A DNA stretch of 64,000 nucleotides from DAOUEX01 sp034430235 (GCA_964478075.1 CAYZGO010000007.1:1-64000), one strand, 5' to 3'. Counted from the stretch's first letter, positions 1 through 8,202 are shown. Made by a program: numbers and translations. Notes: generated from the sequence alone by a model not told the origin.

Positions 1-812
1 TGACCATCAGCCGGGCGACGGGCACTTTGACCTTCCCCGCCAACTTTATGCTCGTTGCGGCCATGAACCCGTGCCCCTGCGGCTACTTCGGTGACCCCAT
101 CAAAGAGTGCACCTGCTCACCAGGGATGATCGACCGCTACCGCAAGCGCATCTCGGGCCCCCTGCTCGACCGCAGTGCGCAGCCCTTCACTTCGTTCAGC
201 GGTTCGTCCCGCCTAGACGGGNNNNNNNNNNNNNNNNNNNNNNNNNNNNNNNNNNNNNNNNNNNNNNNNNNNNNNNNNNNNNNNNNNNNNNNNNNNNNNN
301 NNNNNNNNNNNNNNNNNNNNNGGACGCTTCGCAGCCTCCCTGTGGGATAGACATCCACATCGAAGTGCCGCGCGTGAACTACGATAAGCTGTCCGATGAC
401 CGGCTGGGGGAACCAAGCGCCGACATCCGTGCGCGCATCGAGGGGGCGCGTGAGATACAGCGACAGCGGTTTGCCGGGGCTGTGGGCGGCGCGAACGGCA
501 AGGTGTCTCTGTTGTGCAACGCGGACATGGGCCCGGCCGAAGTGCGCGAGCACTGCCGGCTGGATGATTCCGGCAAGAGCCTGCCGCTTGCGTCCCGCCC
601 TGCGGGGCTGCGTGCGGCCATGACGCAATTGGGCATGAGTGCCAGGGCCTTCCATCGTATCCCTTCGCTTTGCTCAGGACGAGCCTCAAGCTAGCGCGCA
701 CCATCGCTGACCCTTCGACACCTTCGGCAGGGCAGGCCTGGAGGGTGCGCCGGAGATCAAGACGCATCATCTAGCGGAGGCTATCCAATACCGTTCACGA
801 AGGCAGGTCTAG
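1..812 (+). pseudogene. Decayed 3' part of a comM/yifB (Mg-chelatase-like AAA+ ATPase) gene, copy A
   Basis: Translation in shifting frames follows the ComM/YifB C-terminal half: TLTFPANFMLVAAMNPCPCG, a Cys-rich stretch, a GPLLDR motif, IDIHIEVP, CNADMGPAEVRE, AAMTQLGMSARAFHR and a tail HHLAEAIQYRSRRQV with a TAG stop at 810-812. The reading is broken by short inserted modules: after LLDR (174-346, containing the N gap), between SL and RAAM near 590-605, after FHR near 658-690, and near 712-738. ComM family proteins are hexameric helicase-like ATPases acting in natural transformation; this copy cannot make one. Its 5' end lies outside the window. Four more fragments of the same gene lie at 5869, 7397, 14862 and 21640, and a tail at 12868. 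Homology is clear; how it arose is not. Confidence 0.85.
222..321. other. Assembly gap of 100 N
   Basis: Exactly 100 N, the usual scaffold spacer, so the true gap length is unknown. It falls inside the palindrome-rich module that follows LLDR in comM copy A; the flanking bases match the same module at 6136-6208 and 15081-15153, so the real missing length may be very small or the join may be a repeat-driven mis-scaffold. Confidence 0.98.
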
Positions 813-945
813 CCCGCAAGAGCCGCGACAGATACGGAAGCTGGAGTACGTATCCCCGAAGCACAGCGGGCCGTTCGTCTTCCCGTCACGACCTCCGGCC
901 CTGCGGGACGGACGGCGCGCAGCGAAGCGGAGACGAGAGCGCGGG

Positions 946-984
946 GCGGAGGCGATACAGTAGCGGCCACGGAGGCAGGTCTAG
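946..984 (+). repeat. Second copy of the comM C-terminal tail
   Basis: After the stop of copy A at 812, a second tail reading AEAIQ-stop-RPRRQV with a TAG at 982-984 appears about 130 bp downstream. The same tandem-tail arrangement is seen after copy B (6559-6597) and after the tail at 12868-12942 (13133-13172). The sequence between the tails contains the GTATCCC(C)GAAGC junction followed by a copy-specific palindromic module. Confidence 0.6.
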
Positions 985-1153
985 TGCATGAGACAATGCC
1001 ATGTCGGATGGGATGCGCCTGGATGGAGATGACCGAGGTGCAGGCATTTTGACAGAATAGAGGAAGGGCAGTATGATAGGGTCACAAAGTCTCGCGACGC
1101 ACCAGTAGCCCTGGGCACGGCTGCGGTCCAGCGGACATACAGACAAATCCAAT

Positions 1154-1188
1154 ACAGCCCGTTCACTGGCTTGCAGTGGACGGGCTGT
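1154..1188. repeat. Strong 15-bp inverted repeat (hairpin)
   Basis: ACAGCCCGTTCACTG (1154-1168) pairs with CAGTGGACGGGCTGT (1174-1188) with one G-T wobble and a 5-nt loop. There is no T-run after it, so a classical terminator is unlikely; it may be a REP-like element in the gene-poor stretch 985-1260, where nothing else is recognised. Confidence 0.6.
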
Positions 1189-1259
1189 GCTATTCCAGGT
1201 GCTTAGGACAGGTGTGCCCTGCTAGACTGAAGTAACAGTCAAAAGGTCATCATCAATGA

Positions 1260-1633
1260 ATTCCGTACAAGCCCTGCTTCATGGGCCATGCGCTGGATCT
1301 GACACTGACTATTGGACCCGTGTGACAAGCGATACTGATGGTCTTCCCCTACGGGGCCAGCGTACAGGGTCAGGATGACCGGCACCATCTTGCATCGTGC
1401 GAGCCGTCTGTGCCCAGCTCGTCTGCCGAGACCATGGTGATGGCCGCTTGGTCAGCCTGGATAGCCACCGGTTGGGAGAGCCAGGGGAAGTAGATTTTCT
1501 TGACCAATTCGGTCAGCGCTTGTGCCTCAAAGAGGGAACAGCCTATCCCATCTCGGGCGCGGGCGACAAAGACTCGGTCAAGCGCTTTGACCGCCAAGCG
1601 ACGGATTTGCTCACGTTCAGGTTGTCGGATCAT
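1260..1633 (-). pseudogene. DUF1670 protein remnant (N-terminal part, frameshifted)
   Basis: From an ATG at 1633 the minus strand reads MIRQPEREQIRRLAVKALDR, then GIGCSLFEAQALTELVKKIYFP and VSADEL, the start pattern of DUF1670 proteins. A one-base frameshift near 1395 moves the homology to a frame reading ARCKMVPVILTLYAGP and later RIQRMAHEA-type sequence (SQCQIQRMAHEAG), after which it is lost. Full-length members are about 300 residues, so roughly a third remains. DUF1670 genes are multi-copy in Chloroflexota and behave like mobile elements; function is unknown. A second shorter remnant lies at 13263-13448 with the same upstream flank. Family assignment is from recalled pattern, not a search. 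Confidence 0.65.
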
Positions 1634-1720
1634 TGGGCAGGTCTCCTTTCCGAGTAGGAATCCTGCTCCCTATCCATAGGGTACCTGCCATTTGGCACGA
1701 CTGCAGTTGGGCGGCAATAT
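1634..1720 (-). repeat. Conserved flank upstream of DUF1670 remnants
   Basis: The block before the DUF1670 start here and at 13449-13530 is conserved: both contain CTGCCATNTGGCAC followed by ACTGYAGTTRG on the plus strand. TGCCATATGGCA in the second copy is a perfect palindrome. It could be the element's promoter/operator or its terminal sequence. Similarity fades after GTTRG, which suggests an element end. Confidence 0.5.
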
Positions 1721-1764
1721 CAGCTCTCACGGCGACCATACCAAAACACTGAAAGGAGGATCGT

Positions 1765-1809
1765 ATGGAACCGCAATACATGAACGAGAAGCGTTACCCT
1801 GAAATCTGA
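1765..1809 (+). CDS. Possible 14-codon leader peptide with strong ribosome binding site
   Basis: AAAGGAGGA (1752-1760) sits 4 nt before an ATG that opens MEPQYMNEKRYPEI and a TGA stop at 1807-1809, 29 nt before the start of the large secreted protein. It may be a leader peptide, a relic of a deleted gene start, or chance. No similar peptide is known to me. Confidence 0.25.
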   Translation: MEPQYMNEKRYPEI

Positions 1810-1838
1810 AATCCAAAATCAAATGAGGGAGGTTTGCG

Positions 1839-4595
1839 ATGAAAACGCAACGGATTCTTGTGGCTGTGTCGGCGCTGGCCCTCGTGCTGGCGCTGAGCTT
1901 GGGGTTGAGCCAGGCCAGCGAGCCGGCTCAGGACCCCGCTCCCCTGGGCACGGCCTTCACTTACCAGGGGCAACTTAAGCAGGGCGGCAACCCAGTCAAC
2001 GGCCCCTGCGACTTGCAGTTCAGTCTGTGGGATGCCGTGACGGGCGGCACACAAATAGGCAGCACTCAAACCAAGACCGGGGTCAGCGTCAGCAATGGCT
2101 TGTTTACCGTGTTGCTGGACTTTGGCGCTGCGGCCTTTGGCGGGGACGCGCGCTGGCTGGAGGTCAGCGTCCGCAGTCCGGCGGGGAGCGGGGATTACAC
2201 GACCCTCAGCCCGCGCCAGGCGTTGACAGCGGTCCCTTATACCCTCTATGCCCGCAATGCCTGGTCTCTGACCGGCAATGCCGGCACGACCCCCGGCACC
2301 AACTTCCTGGGCACCACGGACAACCAGGCGCTGGAGTTGAGGGTAAACAATGCCCGCGCCCTGCGCCTGGAGCCCAATCCCAACGGTCCCAACGTGATCG
2401 GTGGCTACAGTGGGAACAGGGCCGCCGCGGGCGTCTATGGGGCGACAATCGGTGGCGGTGGCGGCTACTGGGAGGCCTGGGACTATGTAGAGCCAATGCC
2501 TAACGTGGTCAGTTGTAACTACGCCACAGTCGGCGGAGGTGCACTCAATACTGCCAGTGGGTATGCGGCTGTCGTTGGCGGAGGAGGAGGCAGCTACGTC
2601 TTAGGTACCACGCCGCAGCCAATCTCGCTTGGCAACACGGCCAGCGGGGATTGCGCCACGGTCGGCGGAGGTCAATACAACAGCGCCAGTGGTGAGGCCT
2701 CCGTGGTAGCTGGCGGTGGCGGGGTCATGGTCCAACGCAGTGGTGGTCTGTTCATGCTCGGCAACTGTGCCGTTGGCGACTACACCACAGTCAGTGGCGG
2801 AGCAAGAAACGAGGCCCGCGAAGAGGGAGCCAGTGTCGGCGGGGGCTTTTGCAACGAGGCCACTGGCGTTGGAGCTGTGGTCAGCGGCGGCGGCGGCTAC
2901 TACTATGACCCATGGTACGAGAACGTGGTGCACCCCGCCGGCAACGCGGCCATCGGCTCGTATTCCACCGTTGGCGGGGGGGCTAGCAACATCGCCAGCG
3001 GCTACGCAGCCGTAGTTGGTGGTGGTGGCGGCCTGGACTATGGGCCTGATGGGTACTCCCGAGTGGGCAATACGGCCAGCAGCGCTTATGCAACCGTCGG
3101 TGGAGGGCTCGCCAACCATGCTGATGGAATAACTGCCACCATCAGCGGTGGGGAGTACATCAGTGTGACAGGGAAGGCAGCCACGGTAGCTGGCGGTTCT
3201 TACATCACCGTCAGCGGTGACTACGGCACAGTGGGAGGTGGCTCCAACAACCGCGTCACCACCGATCGGGCCGAGCCTTGGAGTGCGTGGTCTGCCACGA
3301 TTGGCGGCGGCAACAGCAACAGGGCCAGTGCACCTGCCGCCACTGTGGGCGGCGGATGGTACAACGAGGCAGGTGCCGACTCCGCGACAGTTGGAGGGGG
3401 CTTCGGCAATCAGGCCGGCGAGGAATGGTTAACTGGCACCGGCGCCGGGGCAACTGTGGGCGGCGGCTTCAGCAACAGCGCCACTGGTGAGTCCGCCACT
3501 GTAGGCGGGGGTCGGTGGAACACCGCCACCAGCGACCATGCGACTGTCGGCGGCGGCTTCAACAACACCGCTGTCGGCCCTCACACCACTGTCGGCGGCG
3601 GCATGTTCAACATGGCCAGCGTTGACTTCGCCACGGTCAGCGGCGGTGCCAACAACAGCGCTGCTGGGTTTACGGCGGCCATCGGTGGCGGCGCGTACAT
3701 CAGTGTGACGGGGAAAGCGGCCACGGTGGCTGGCGGGTCCCACATCACCGTCACTGGCGACTATGCTGCGGTGGGCGGCGGGCAGAACAACAGTGTCACC
3801 TATGGCTATGCGACCATCGGCGGCGGCCGGTTCAACAGCGCCAGCCGCTTCGACGCCACCATCGGTGGCGGCAACCGCAACAGTGCCGGTGGCGCCGTCG
3901 CCACTATCGCTGGCGGCAACGGCAACAGTGCCGGTGGCGGCCTCGCCACTATCGGTGGTGGCTACAACAACACTGCTAGTGGTTCTGCTGCCACCATTCC
4001 TGGTGGCTACGAGAACAGCGCTGGGGGCAGCTACAGCTTTGCTGCCGGTCGCCGATCCAAGGCCAACAATCCAGGTTGCTTCGTGTGGGGCGACTCTACC
4101 GATGACGACGTCGCCTGCAACAACGACAACCGCTTCGTTGCTCGCGCCAGTGGCGGGGTGTACTTCTACACCAACAGCAGCCTCAGCAGCGGCTCCCACC
4201 TGGCAGCGGGTTCGGGTTCTTGGTCCTTGCTCAGCGACCGCAACCTGAAGGAGAACTTTGCACCGATCAAAGGGCGCGAGGTGTTGGAACGGCTGGCGAA
4301 CATCCCCATCGGCACCTGGAACTACAAGTCCCAGGATCCCTCCATCCGTCACATGGGGCCGAACGCGCAGGACTTGTACGCTGCCTTTGGCCTGGGGGAG
4401 GATGATACGCATATCAGCACGGTGGACGCTGACGGTGTGTCTCTGGCTGCCATTCAGGCACTCTACGAACTCTCGCAGGAGCAAGCTGGGCGCATCCAGG
4501 AGTTGGAGGCGAAGAATGCTTCTCTGGAGGGGCGGCTTGCGGCACTCGAGGCAGTGATGGCGAGGCTGCTGAAGCAGACAGAGGGTGGGCAATGA
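1839..4595 (+). CDS. Secreted beta-roll repeat protein with peptidase S74 (intramolecular chaperone) C-terminus
   Basis: 918 residues. A Sec signal peptide covers residues 1-26 (cleavage after SQA). An N-terminal globular part (about 36-140) begins GTAFTYQGQLKQGGNPVNG. Residues about 195-740 are a long array of roughly 23-residue repeats built on (A/S)-T-(V/I)-(G/S/A)-G-G-x-x-N-x-A, interspersed with GGGG-rich turns, which resembles YadA-type beta-roll heads. From about residue 797 comes SDRNLKENFAPIKG, the hallmark of the peptidase S74 / endosialidase chaperone domain, followed by a C-terminal coiled coil (about 880-915). S74 domains normally trimerise tail fibres or surface fibres and then cleave themselves off, so a trimeric surface fibre is likely. 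RBS GGGAGG before ATG. The stop overlaps the next gene. Confidence 0.85.
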   Translation: MKTQRILVAVSALALVLALSLGLSQASEPAQDPAPLGTAFTYQGQLKQGGNPVNGPCDLQFSLWDAVTGGTQIGSTQTKTGVSVSNGLFTVLLDFGAAAFGGDARWLEVSVRSPAGSGDYTTLSPRQALTAVPYTLYARNAWSLTGNAGTTPGTNFLGTTDNQALELRVNNARALRLEPNPNGPNVIGGYSGNRAAAGVYGATIGGGGGYWEAWDYVEPMPNVVSCNYATVGGGALNTASGYAAVVGGGGGSYVLGTTPQPISLGNTASGDCATVGGGQYNSASGEASVVAGGGGVMVQRSGGLFMLGNCAVGDYTTVSGGARNEAREEGASVGGGFCNEATGVGAVVSGGGGYYYDPWYENVVHPAGNAAIGSYSTVGGGASNIASGYAAVVGGGGGLDYGPDGYSRVGNTASSAYATVGGGLANHADGITATISGGEYISVTGKAATVAGGSYITVSGDYGTVGGGSNNRVTTDRAEPWSAWSATIGGGNSNRASAPAATVGGGWYNEAGADSATVGGGFGNQAGEEWLTGTGAGATVGGGFSNSATGESATVGGGRWNTATSDHATVGGGFNNTAVGPHTTVGGGMFNMASVDFATVSGGANNSAAGFTAAIGGGAYISVTGKAATVAGGSHITVTGDYAAVGGGQNNSVTYGYATIGGGRFNSASRFDATIGGGNRNSAGGAVATIAGGNGNSAGGGLATIGGGYNNTASGSAATIPGGYENSAGGSYSFAAGRRSKANNPGCFVWGDSTDDDVACNNDNRFVARASGGVYFYTNSSLSSGSHLAAGSGSWSLLSDRNLKENFAPIKGREVLERLANIPIGTWNYKSQDPSIRHMGPNAQDLYAAFGLGEDDTHISTVDADGVSLAAIQALYELSQEQAGRIQELEAKNASLEGRLAALEAVMARLLKQTEGGQ

Positions 4596-4867
4596 GGAGG
4601 GCAACGTTTCTCCTGATCCTCGTCTTCCTCTTGCTGGCTGGCGTCGTGTTGGCCGCGGATGGCTACGACCTGTCGTGGCACGTCATCAGCGGCGGGGGTG
4701 CTCATACCGAAGGCGGGGCCTATACACTGGACGGCAGCGTTGTCCAACCAGCGGGGGTGATGAGCGGAGGCGACTATGAGCTCCAGAGCGGCTTCTGGTA
4801 TGGCGTATCCGTGGCGGGTCCCGTGACCGGCTGGGCGTACCTGCCAGTGATTGTGAAGAGCTTCTGA
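4592..4867 (+). CDS. Small secreted protein with YLPVIVK-type C-terminus
   Basis: 91 residues, overlapping the S74 protein gene by 4 bp (ATGA), so translationally coupled. Signal peptide residues 1-22 (ends VLA). The mature part is Gly-rich with the pattern YDLSWHVISGGG, YTLDGSVVQP and SGGDYELQSGFW, and ends YLPVIVKSF. Short secreted proteins of this type, ending in YLP(L/V)(I/V) plus basic/aromatic residues, are frequent in Chloroflexota and may be surface-sorting or assembly partners. The overlap implies that it works with the fibre protein; its role is unknown. Confidence 0.75.
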   Translation: MRRATFLLILVFLLLAGVVLAADGYDLSWHVISGGGAHTEGGAYTLDGSVVQPAGVMSGGDYELQSGFWYGVSVAGPVTGWAYLPVIVKSF

Positions 4868-4904
4868 GCGGGGGTGCCAGGGGATAGAGGAGCAGGGGAG
4901 CGGA

Positions 4905-4945
4905 GGAGAGGGGCAGAAGAGGAAGGTCTCCTCTGCCCCCAAGCT
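4905..4945. terminator. GC-rich hairpin between convergent genes
   Basis: GGGGCAG (4910-4916) plus AGAGGA pairs with TCCTCTGCCCC (4929-4939), forming an imperfect hairpin between the convergent genes ending at 4867 and 4985. No clear T-run, so a bidirectional terminator is only inferred. Confidence 0.4.
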
Positions 4946-4984
4946 CCTCTGCACCCCAGCCCCCAAGCACCTCTGCTGCTCTGC

Positions 4985-5311
4985 TCAAACCTTGGGCTTG
5001 CGCATCGCCTTCTCGCGCTCGCTCTTGCGCGTGCCACCGACCATCTCGTATCGCGATGAGTCATCGCCGTAGATGGCCTTCACGCCAGAGCGCACCCGTT
5101 TGACCTTGTCCCAGAGGCTGGCGAGGGCGGCGTCGCGCTGATTGCGCCGATCGGTGAGTTGCGCGTCCAGTTTGTCCAGACCGGCCTGCAAGGACCGCAC
5201 CCGCTCCAGATCGGCGGCCAGGGCGGCCTGCGTCAGGTTGCCAATGGTCAGAGCAGGGTCGATTTTCTTCCACGCTTCCAGCCCTTCGGCAACAATGACT
5301 TCAGGATCCAC
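4985..5311 (-). CDS. Conserved hypothetical protein (about 108 residues)
   Basis: Reads from a GTG at 5311 as MDPEVIVAEGLEAWKKIDPA and ends with VKAIYGDDSSRYEMVGGTRK plus a basic tail. An upstream ATG at 5416 is possible, but its extra residues run through an attC-like sequence and look non-coding. The centre (LAADLERVRSLQAGLDKLDAQ) is a predicted coiled coil or helical hairpin. The C-terminal GDDS-x-YEMVGGTR pattern recurs in uncharacterised short proteins encoded in many copies in Chloroflexota, Cyanobacteria and Planctomycetes. Function unknown; its position next to an attC-like site suggests possible cassette origin. Confidence 0.6.
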   Translation of the reverse strand: MDPEVIVAEGLEAWKKIDPALTIGNLTQAALAADLERVRSLQAGLDKLDAQLTDRRNQRDAALASLWDKVKRVRSGVKAIYGDDSSRYEMVGGTRKSEREKAMRKPKV

Positions 5312-5344
5312 TAAGTCTGACGTTGACGGAGAGACAGAGGAGTT

Positions 5345-5471
5345 GTCTAACCAGCGCATGCATTCGACCCGGCTAACGCCTCGCCAAACAAGCGGGTCTT
5401 TTGCCCGCATGGGCACGGGTGGAGCGAGTCTTTCTCTACCCGCCGGGCGGGTGGTGTGCCAGCCGTTAGAT
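5345..5471. other. attC-like recombination site (second candidate)
   Basis: GTCTAAC (5345-5351) matches the RYYYAAC inverse-core consensus and GTTAGAT (5465-5471), within CGTTAGATGC, matches GTTRRRY. The ten-base end CGTTAGATGC is identical to the end of the attC after the AadA-like gene (14617-14626). The interior is rich in dyads (AGCGGGT with ACCCGCC). A further CTAACG at 5373 can pair with CGTTAG at 5464, so the exact arm pairing is ambiguous. Less certain than the 14495-14626 site. Confidence 0.4.
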
Positions 5472-5599
5472 GCTATAAGCCTCTATTACTTCTAATTCCC
5501 TACTTTTCCTGGGCGAAGAACAGATCAGCATCGATTTGTCACCACTATCCGAGCCCTTTCAATCAGTCTTTCACATATCAACCTGACGCGGCGAAGCAC

Positions 5600-5868
5600 T
5601 CGCTTCTGTGCGTGGAAAGCCCCACTACGATTCTTGCCCTGCCAGAGCTTGCAGCGGCTTCACTGCAGTGTCTAAATCAAGTGTATGCTGGAGATGGTGA
5701 CCCACAGAAACCCACGGTGGGGAGTGTCAGCATCTCAAGAAGCCTGACCAAAGCTTCAACCTCTATTAGCTGGCGTGGCTGACGAGAGAATAGCCTGCCT
5801 TTTGCCACGTGCCGAACTCCGTTGTAATCCGTCTGGCTGGACGAGTTGCAGTAACTTTCGTATAGTAC
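5600..5868 (+). repeat. Repeat block preceding comM copies
   Basis: Contains GTATGCTGGAGATGGTGAC at about 5682-5700, then GTCAGCATCTCAAGAAG and CTGACCAAAGCTTCA, which recur before copies at 14862 and 21640 (CTGGAGATGGTGAC/GTAAC, CTGACCAAAGCT). Parts read as ComM-like VLEM and (V/S)(S/T)ISRSLTKAS, so it appears to be a partial comM copy placed tandemly about 200 bp before the main copy. Confidence 0.5.
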
Positions 5869-6492
5869 TTGGATCAAGCAGGTACTGGAGATGGTGACTA
5901 TTGGAAACCGTTTGAAGACAAGATCGTGACCATCAGTCGGGCGACAGGCACTTTGACCTTCCCGGCCAACTTTATGCTCGTCGCAGCCATGAACCCCTGC
6001 CCTTGTGGCTACTTCGGCGACTCTGTCAGAGAGTGCACCTGCTCGCCCGGGATGATCCACCGCTACCGTCCCACTCCGCTCTGCTTCGGGGATTTCCTTC
6101 GGTCACCGCGCATATCCGGCCCCCTGCTCGACCGCAGTGCGCAGCCCTTCACTTCGTTGAGCGGTTCGTCCCGCCTAGACGGGGGACGCTTCGCAGCCTC
6201 CCTGTGGGATAGACATCCACATCGAAGTGCCGCGCGTGGAATACGAAAGCTGTCCGATGACCACCTGGGCGAGCCAAGCAGCCATGTCGCAACTGGGCAT
6301 GAGAGCCAGAGCCTCCCACCGCACTGCGAAGCGTCTTGAGCGACACCTGCATCGGCGCCGCAGGTGCAGATGAGCGAGAGGCTGCGGAGCGTCAAGCTTG
6401 CCCGCACCATCGCCGACCTCGAGGGTGTGTCCGACATCCAGACGCATCATCTAGCCGAGGCTATTCAGTATCGACCTCGCAGGCAGATTTGA
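5869..6492 (+). pseudogene. Decayed comM/yifB 3' part, copy B
   Basis: Reads VLEM, then EDKIVTISRATGTLTFPANF and AAMNPCPCGYFGD, GPLLDR, IDIHIEVPRVEY, LGMRARA and tail EGVSDIQTHHLAEAIQYRPR with a TGA at 6490-6492. A module of about 40 bp interrupts the codons between YR and ISG near 6069-6110. A 73-bp module sits exactly between LLDR and IDIHIEVP (6136-6208). Another with ACCTGCAT...GCAGGTGCA arms lies in the FHR-LKLAR region (about 6340-6390). The segment between EPS and LGM is deleted relative to copy A. Non-functional. A second tail follows at 6559-6597. Confidence 0.85.
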
Positions 6493-6558
6493 TCATTGTT
6501 GGTCCCGAAACATTTGGCACGGCGAAAGGCGTATCCCTGAAGCAAAGCGGAAGGGGTA

Positions 6559-6790
6559 GCGGAGGCGGTACAGTACCGGCCACGGCGGCAGATGTGATTT
6601 GTAGTTCTGAAGCGCTGGCTGTGCTACTTGTGTCGAGCAGCTGCCTGAAGAGGCAGTTAGGATAGACAATAGCGGGTTGGTCAGACTGACGTTGAAGCCT
6701 GCTCAAAGTGCGCGTTGCCACGGAGTTGTGCTGCAGGCAGCGACTGTGATATAATTGGAGCAAAGCGAAAGCTCATTACGCTTACCGACT
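6559..6790 (+). repeat. Second comM tail plus block shared with 13133-13350
   Basis: 6559-6597 reads AEAVQYRPRRQM-stop. The following 190 bp are alignable with 13173-13350: both contain GATGTGATNTGTAG/CATCTCAGAA-type sequence, a CAGACTGANGTT segment, GTTGTGCTG and a near-identical GGAGCAAAGCGAAAGCT plus CATTAC. At 13350 this block runs into a DUF1670 remnant, here into the toxin-antitoxin pair, so it is probably the trailing part of the same mobile unit. Confidence 0.5.
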
Positions 6791-6861
6791 AATCAATCAT
6801 TGAGCGCGGTAGCAGTCCAATGCGTGGTGCTGATGAAACTGGTGTATAGTCTCTCTCGGCG

Positions 6862-7167
6862 ATGATTGAAGAAATCCGTGACAAGGTCGCGCAGGATCAG
6901 TTCGAATTCACACAGCATGCGGTTGATCAAAGCATCCTCCGCCGTATCAGTGTGCAAGAACTTTGTGAAGCGATCGCAAATGGCGACGTCATCGAAGACT
7001 ATCTGCACGACAAATATGGTCCAAGCTGTTTGATATTTGGCTTCACACAAGCGGGTAGGCCCCTGCATGTACAGTGCAGTTATCCCTCGCGTCCCTTGGT
7101 GAAAATCATCACCCTATACGAGCCAGACCCGAAACTGTGGACTGATTTCAAGGTTAGGAGAACCTGA
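6862..7167 (+). CDS. DUF4258 family protein (RelE-like, putative toxin)
   Basis: 101 residues. The N-terminus EFTQHAVDQSILRRISVQEL and the core EAIANGDVIEDY match the DUF4258 pattern (H-A-x-x-x-x-x-x-R-x-I...ei..al..G.iie.Y). C-terminal strands VQCSYPSRPLVKIITLYEP complete a RelE/BECR-like fold as inferred for this family. Such genes usually pair with a downstream YgiT-type antitoxin, as here, one base after the stop. No good Shine-Dalgarno precedes the ATG. Toxicity is inferred from family and arrangement. Confidence 0.75.
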   Translation: MIEEIRDKVAQDQFEFTQHAVDQSILRRISVQELCEAIANGDVIEDYLHDKYGPSCLIFGFTQAGRPLHVQCSYPSRPLVKIITLYEPDPKLWTDFKVRRT

Positions 7168-7168
7168 G

Positions 7169-7396
7169 ATGAGCGCTGATACTTGGAAAGAAACATTCGT
7201 CGAACAGAAAGTGAATTACGTGCTTGAGATAGATGGCAAGTTCATCATTGTCGAGAACGTACCAGCCAAGGTATGCCTGGAAACTGGAGAACGTCTCTTC
7301 TCACCGGAGACCGTGGAGCGCTTGCAGCAAATGATTTGGGAACAGAGAGAACCCACCCGGGTGATCGAGGCGCCTGTGTTTGAATTTGCTAGATAG
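7169..7396 (+). CDS. YgiT/MqsA-N-like antitoxin lacking zinc ligands
   Basis: 75 residues, start 1 nt after the DUF4258 stop with RBS AGGTTAGGAG. The body VNYVLEIDGKFIIVENVPA, then TGERLFSPETVERLQQMIW and the tail RVIEAPVFEFA follow the YgiT-type antitoxin pattern. The two CxxC pairs of the zinc ribbon are missing (only one Cys, in VCLETGE), a variant seen in partner proteins of DUF4258. No HTH is present, so it probably neutralises the toxin but may not bind DNA itself. Its stop codon directly abuts the beginning of comM copy C. Confidence 0.7.
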   Translation: MSADTWKETFVEQKVNYVLEIDGKFIIVENVPAKVCLETGERLFSPETVERLQQMIWEQREPTRVIEAPVFEFAR

Positions 7397-8136
7397 ATGA
7401 ACCCCTGCCCCTGCGGCTACTTCGGTGACCCGGTGAAGGAGTGCACTTGCTCACCGAGCATGATCACCCGCTACCGTCCCACTCCGCTTTGCTTCGGGGA
7501 TTTCCCTGCCAGACAGATGGCAGGACTTCGCCTTCGGTCACCGCGCGTATCCGGCCCCCTGCTCGACCGCAGTGCGCAGCCCTTCACTTCGTTCAAGACG
7601 CTTCGCAGCCTCCCTGTGGGATAGACATTCACATCGAAGTGCCGCCTGTGGAATACGACCCCGTCGTGAGCGCCGTTCGTCGCGAGCGACGAAGATGCTA
7701 CGCGAGGGCGGACGGCAAGCTGACCGACGACCGGCTGGGCGAACCTAGTGCCAGTATCCGTGCGCGCATCGAGAGGGCGCGGGAGACACAACGGCAGCGC
7801 TTTGCTGGTGCTGTGGGTGGTGCAAACGGCAAGGTGCCCCTACTGTGCAACGCCGAAATGCCTGCACTTGCCCAGTCCCCGAAGCGCAGCGGAGTGGGGC
7901 AGCGCAGGCACAAGTGTGGGCCCGGCGGAAGTGCGCGAATATTGCCCGCTGGACGACTCTGGCAAGAGCCTGCCGCTTGCCCTGTCTCACCTTTGTCTTT
8001 ACGCCACCTCTGGTCTTTACGCCAGAGGCGTAAACGGAAGGCGTAAACGGGGACGACAGGACTGCGGCGTCCTGCTCTGCAGGGCTGCGCGCGGCCATGA
8101 CGCAATTGGGGATGAGTGCCAGAGCCTTCCACCGCA
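7397..8136 (+). pseudogene. Decayed comM/yifB 3' part, copy C, with at least five inserted modules
   Basis: Starts abruptly at MNPCPCGYFGDPVKECTCSP, the first base after the antitoxin stop. ComM reading resumes after each module: about 7478-7546 (between YR and the IRPPLLDR-equivalent), 7571-7620 (50 bp between LLDR and IDIHIEVP), about 7660-7718 (before KLTDDRLGE), about 7860-7917 (between CNAEM and GPAEVRE) and about 7980-8088 (between SLPL and LRAAM). It ends at AAMTQLGMSARAFHR near 8136. The 7571-7620 module is 23 bp shorter than in copies B and E, because it lacks an internal GTCCCGCC...GGGGGAC palindrome. Non-functional; no tail is present. Confidence 0.85.
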
Positions 8137-8138
8137 CT

Positions 8139-8202
8139 GCGAAGCGTCCCGCCATTGGTGAGGCGGGGCTGCGAAGCGTCCCGCCGTCGGTGAGGCGGGG
8201 CT
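8139..8202. repeat. Tandem 32-bp direct repeat (two units)
   Basis: Two 32-bp units (8139-8170 and 8171-8202), each GCGAAGCGTCCCGCC, a 5-nt variable part, then GTGAGGCGGGGCT, differ only at ATT/GTC in the middle. Each unit is a partial palindrome. The same words occur as modules inside comM copies and near 43795-43810. Confidence 0.75.

Noticed and set aside
3429..4604. 391-codon open frame antisense to the S74 repeat protein
   Set aside because: It is the reverse reading of the Gly/Thr-rich repeats, is Ala/Val-rich without a domain, and the plus strand has signal peptide, repeats and S74 motif.
1839..4867. Prophage tail-fibre region
   Set aside because: Only the S74 domain suggests phage; no capsid, portal, terminase or lysis gene is nearby and the protein has a Sec signal peptide.
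8139..8202. Possible CRISPR array
   Set aside because: Only two adjacent units with no spacers; it is a tandem repeat. No cas gene is present in the window.
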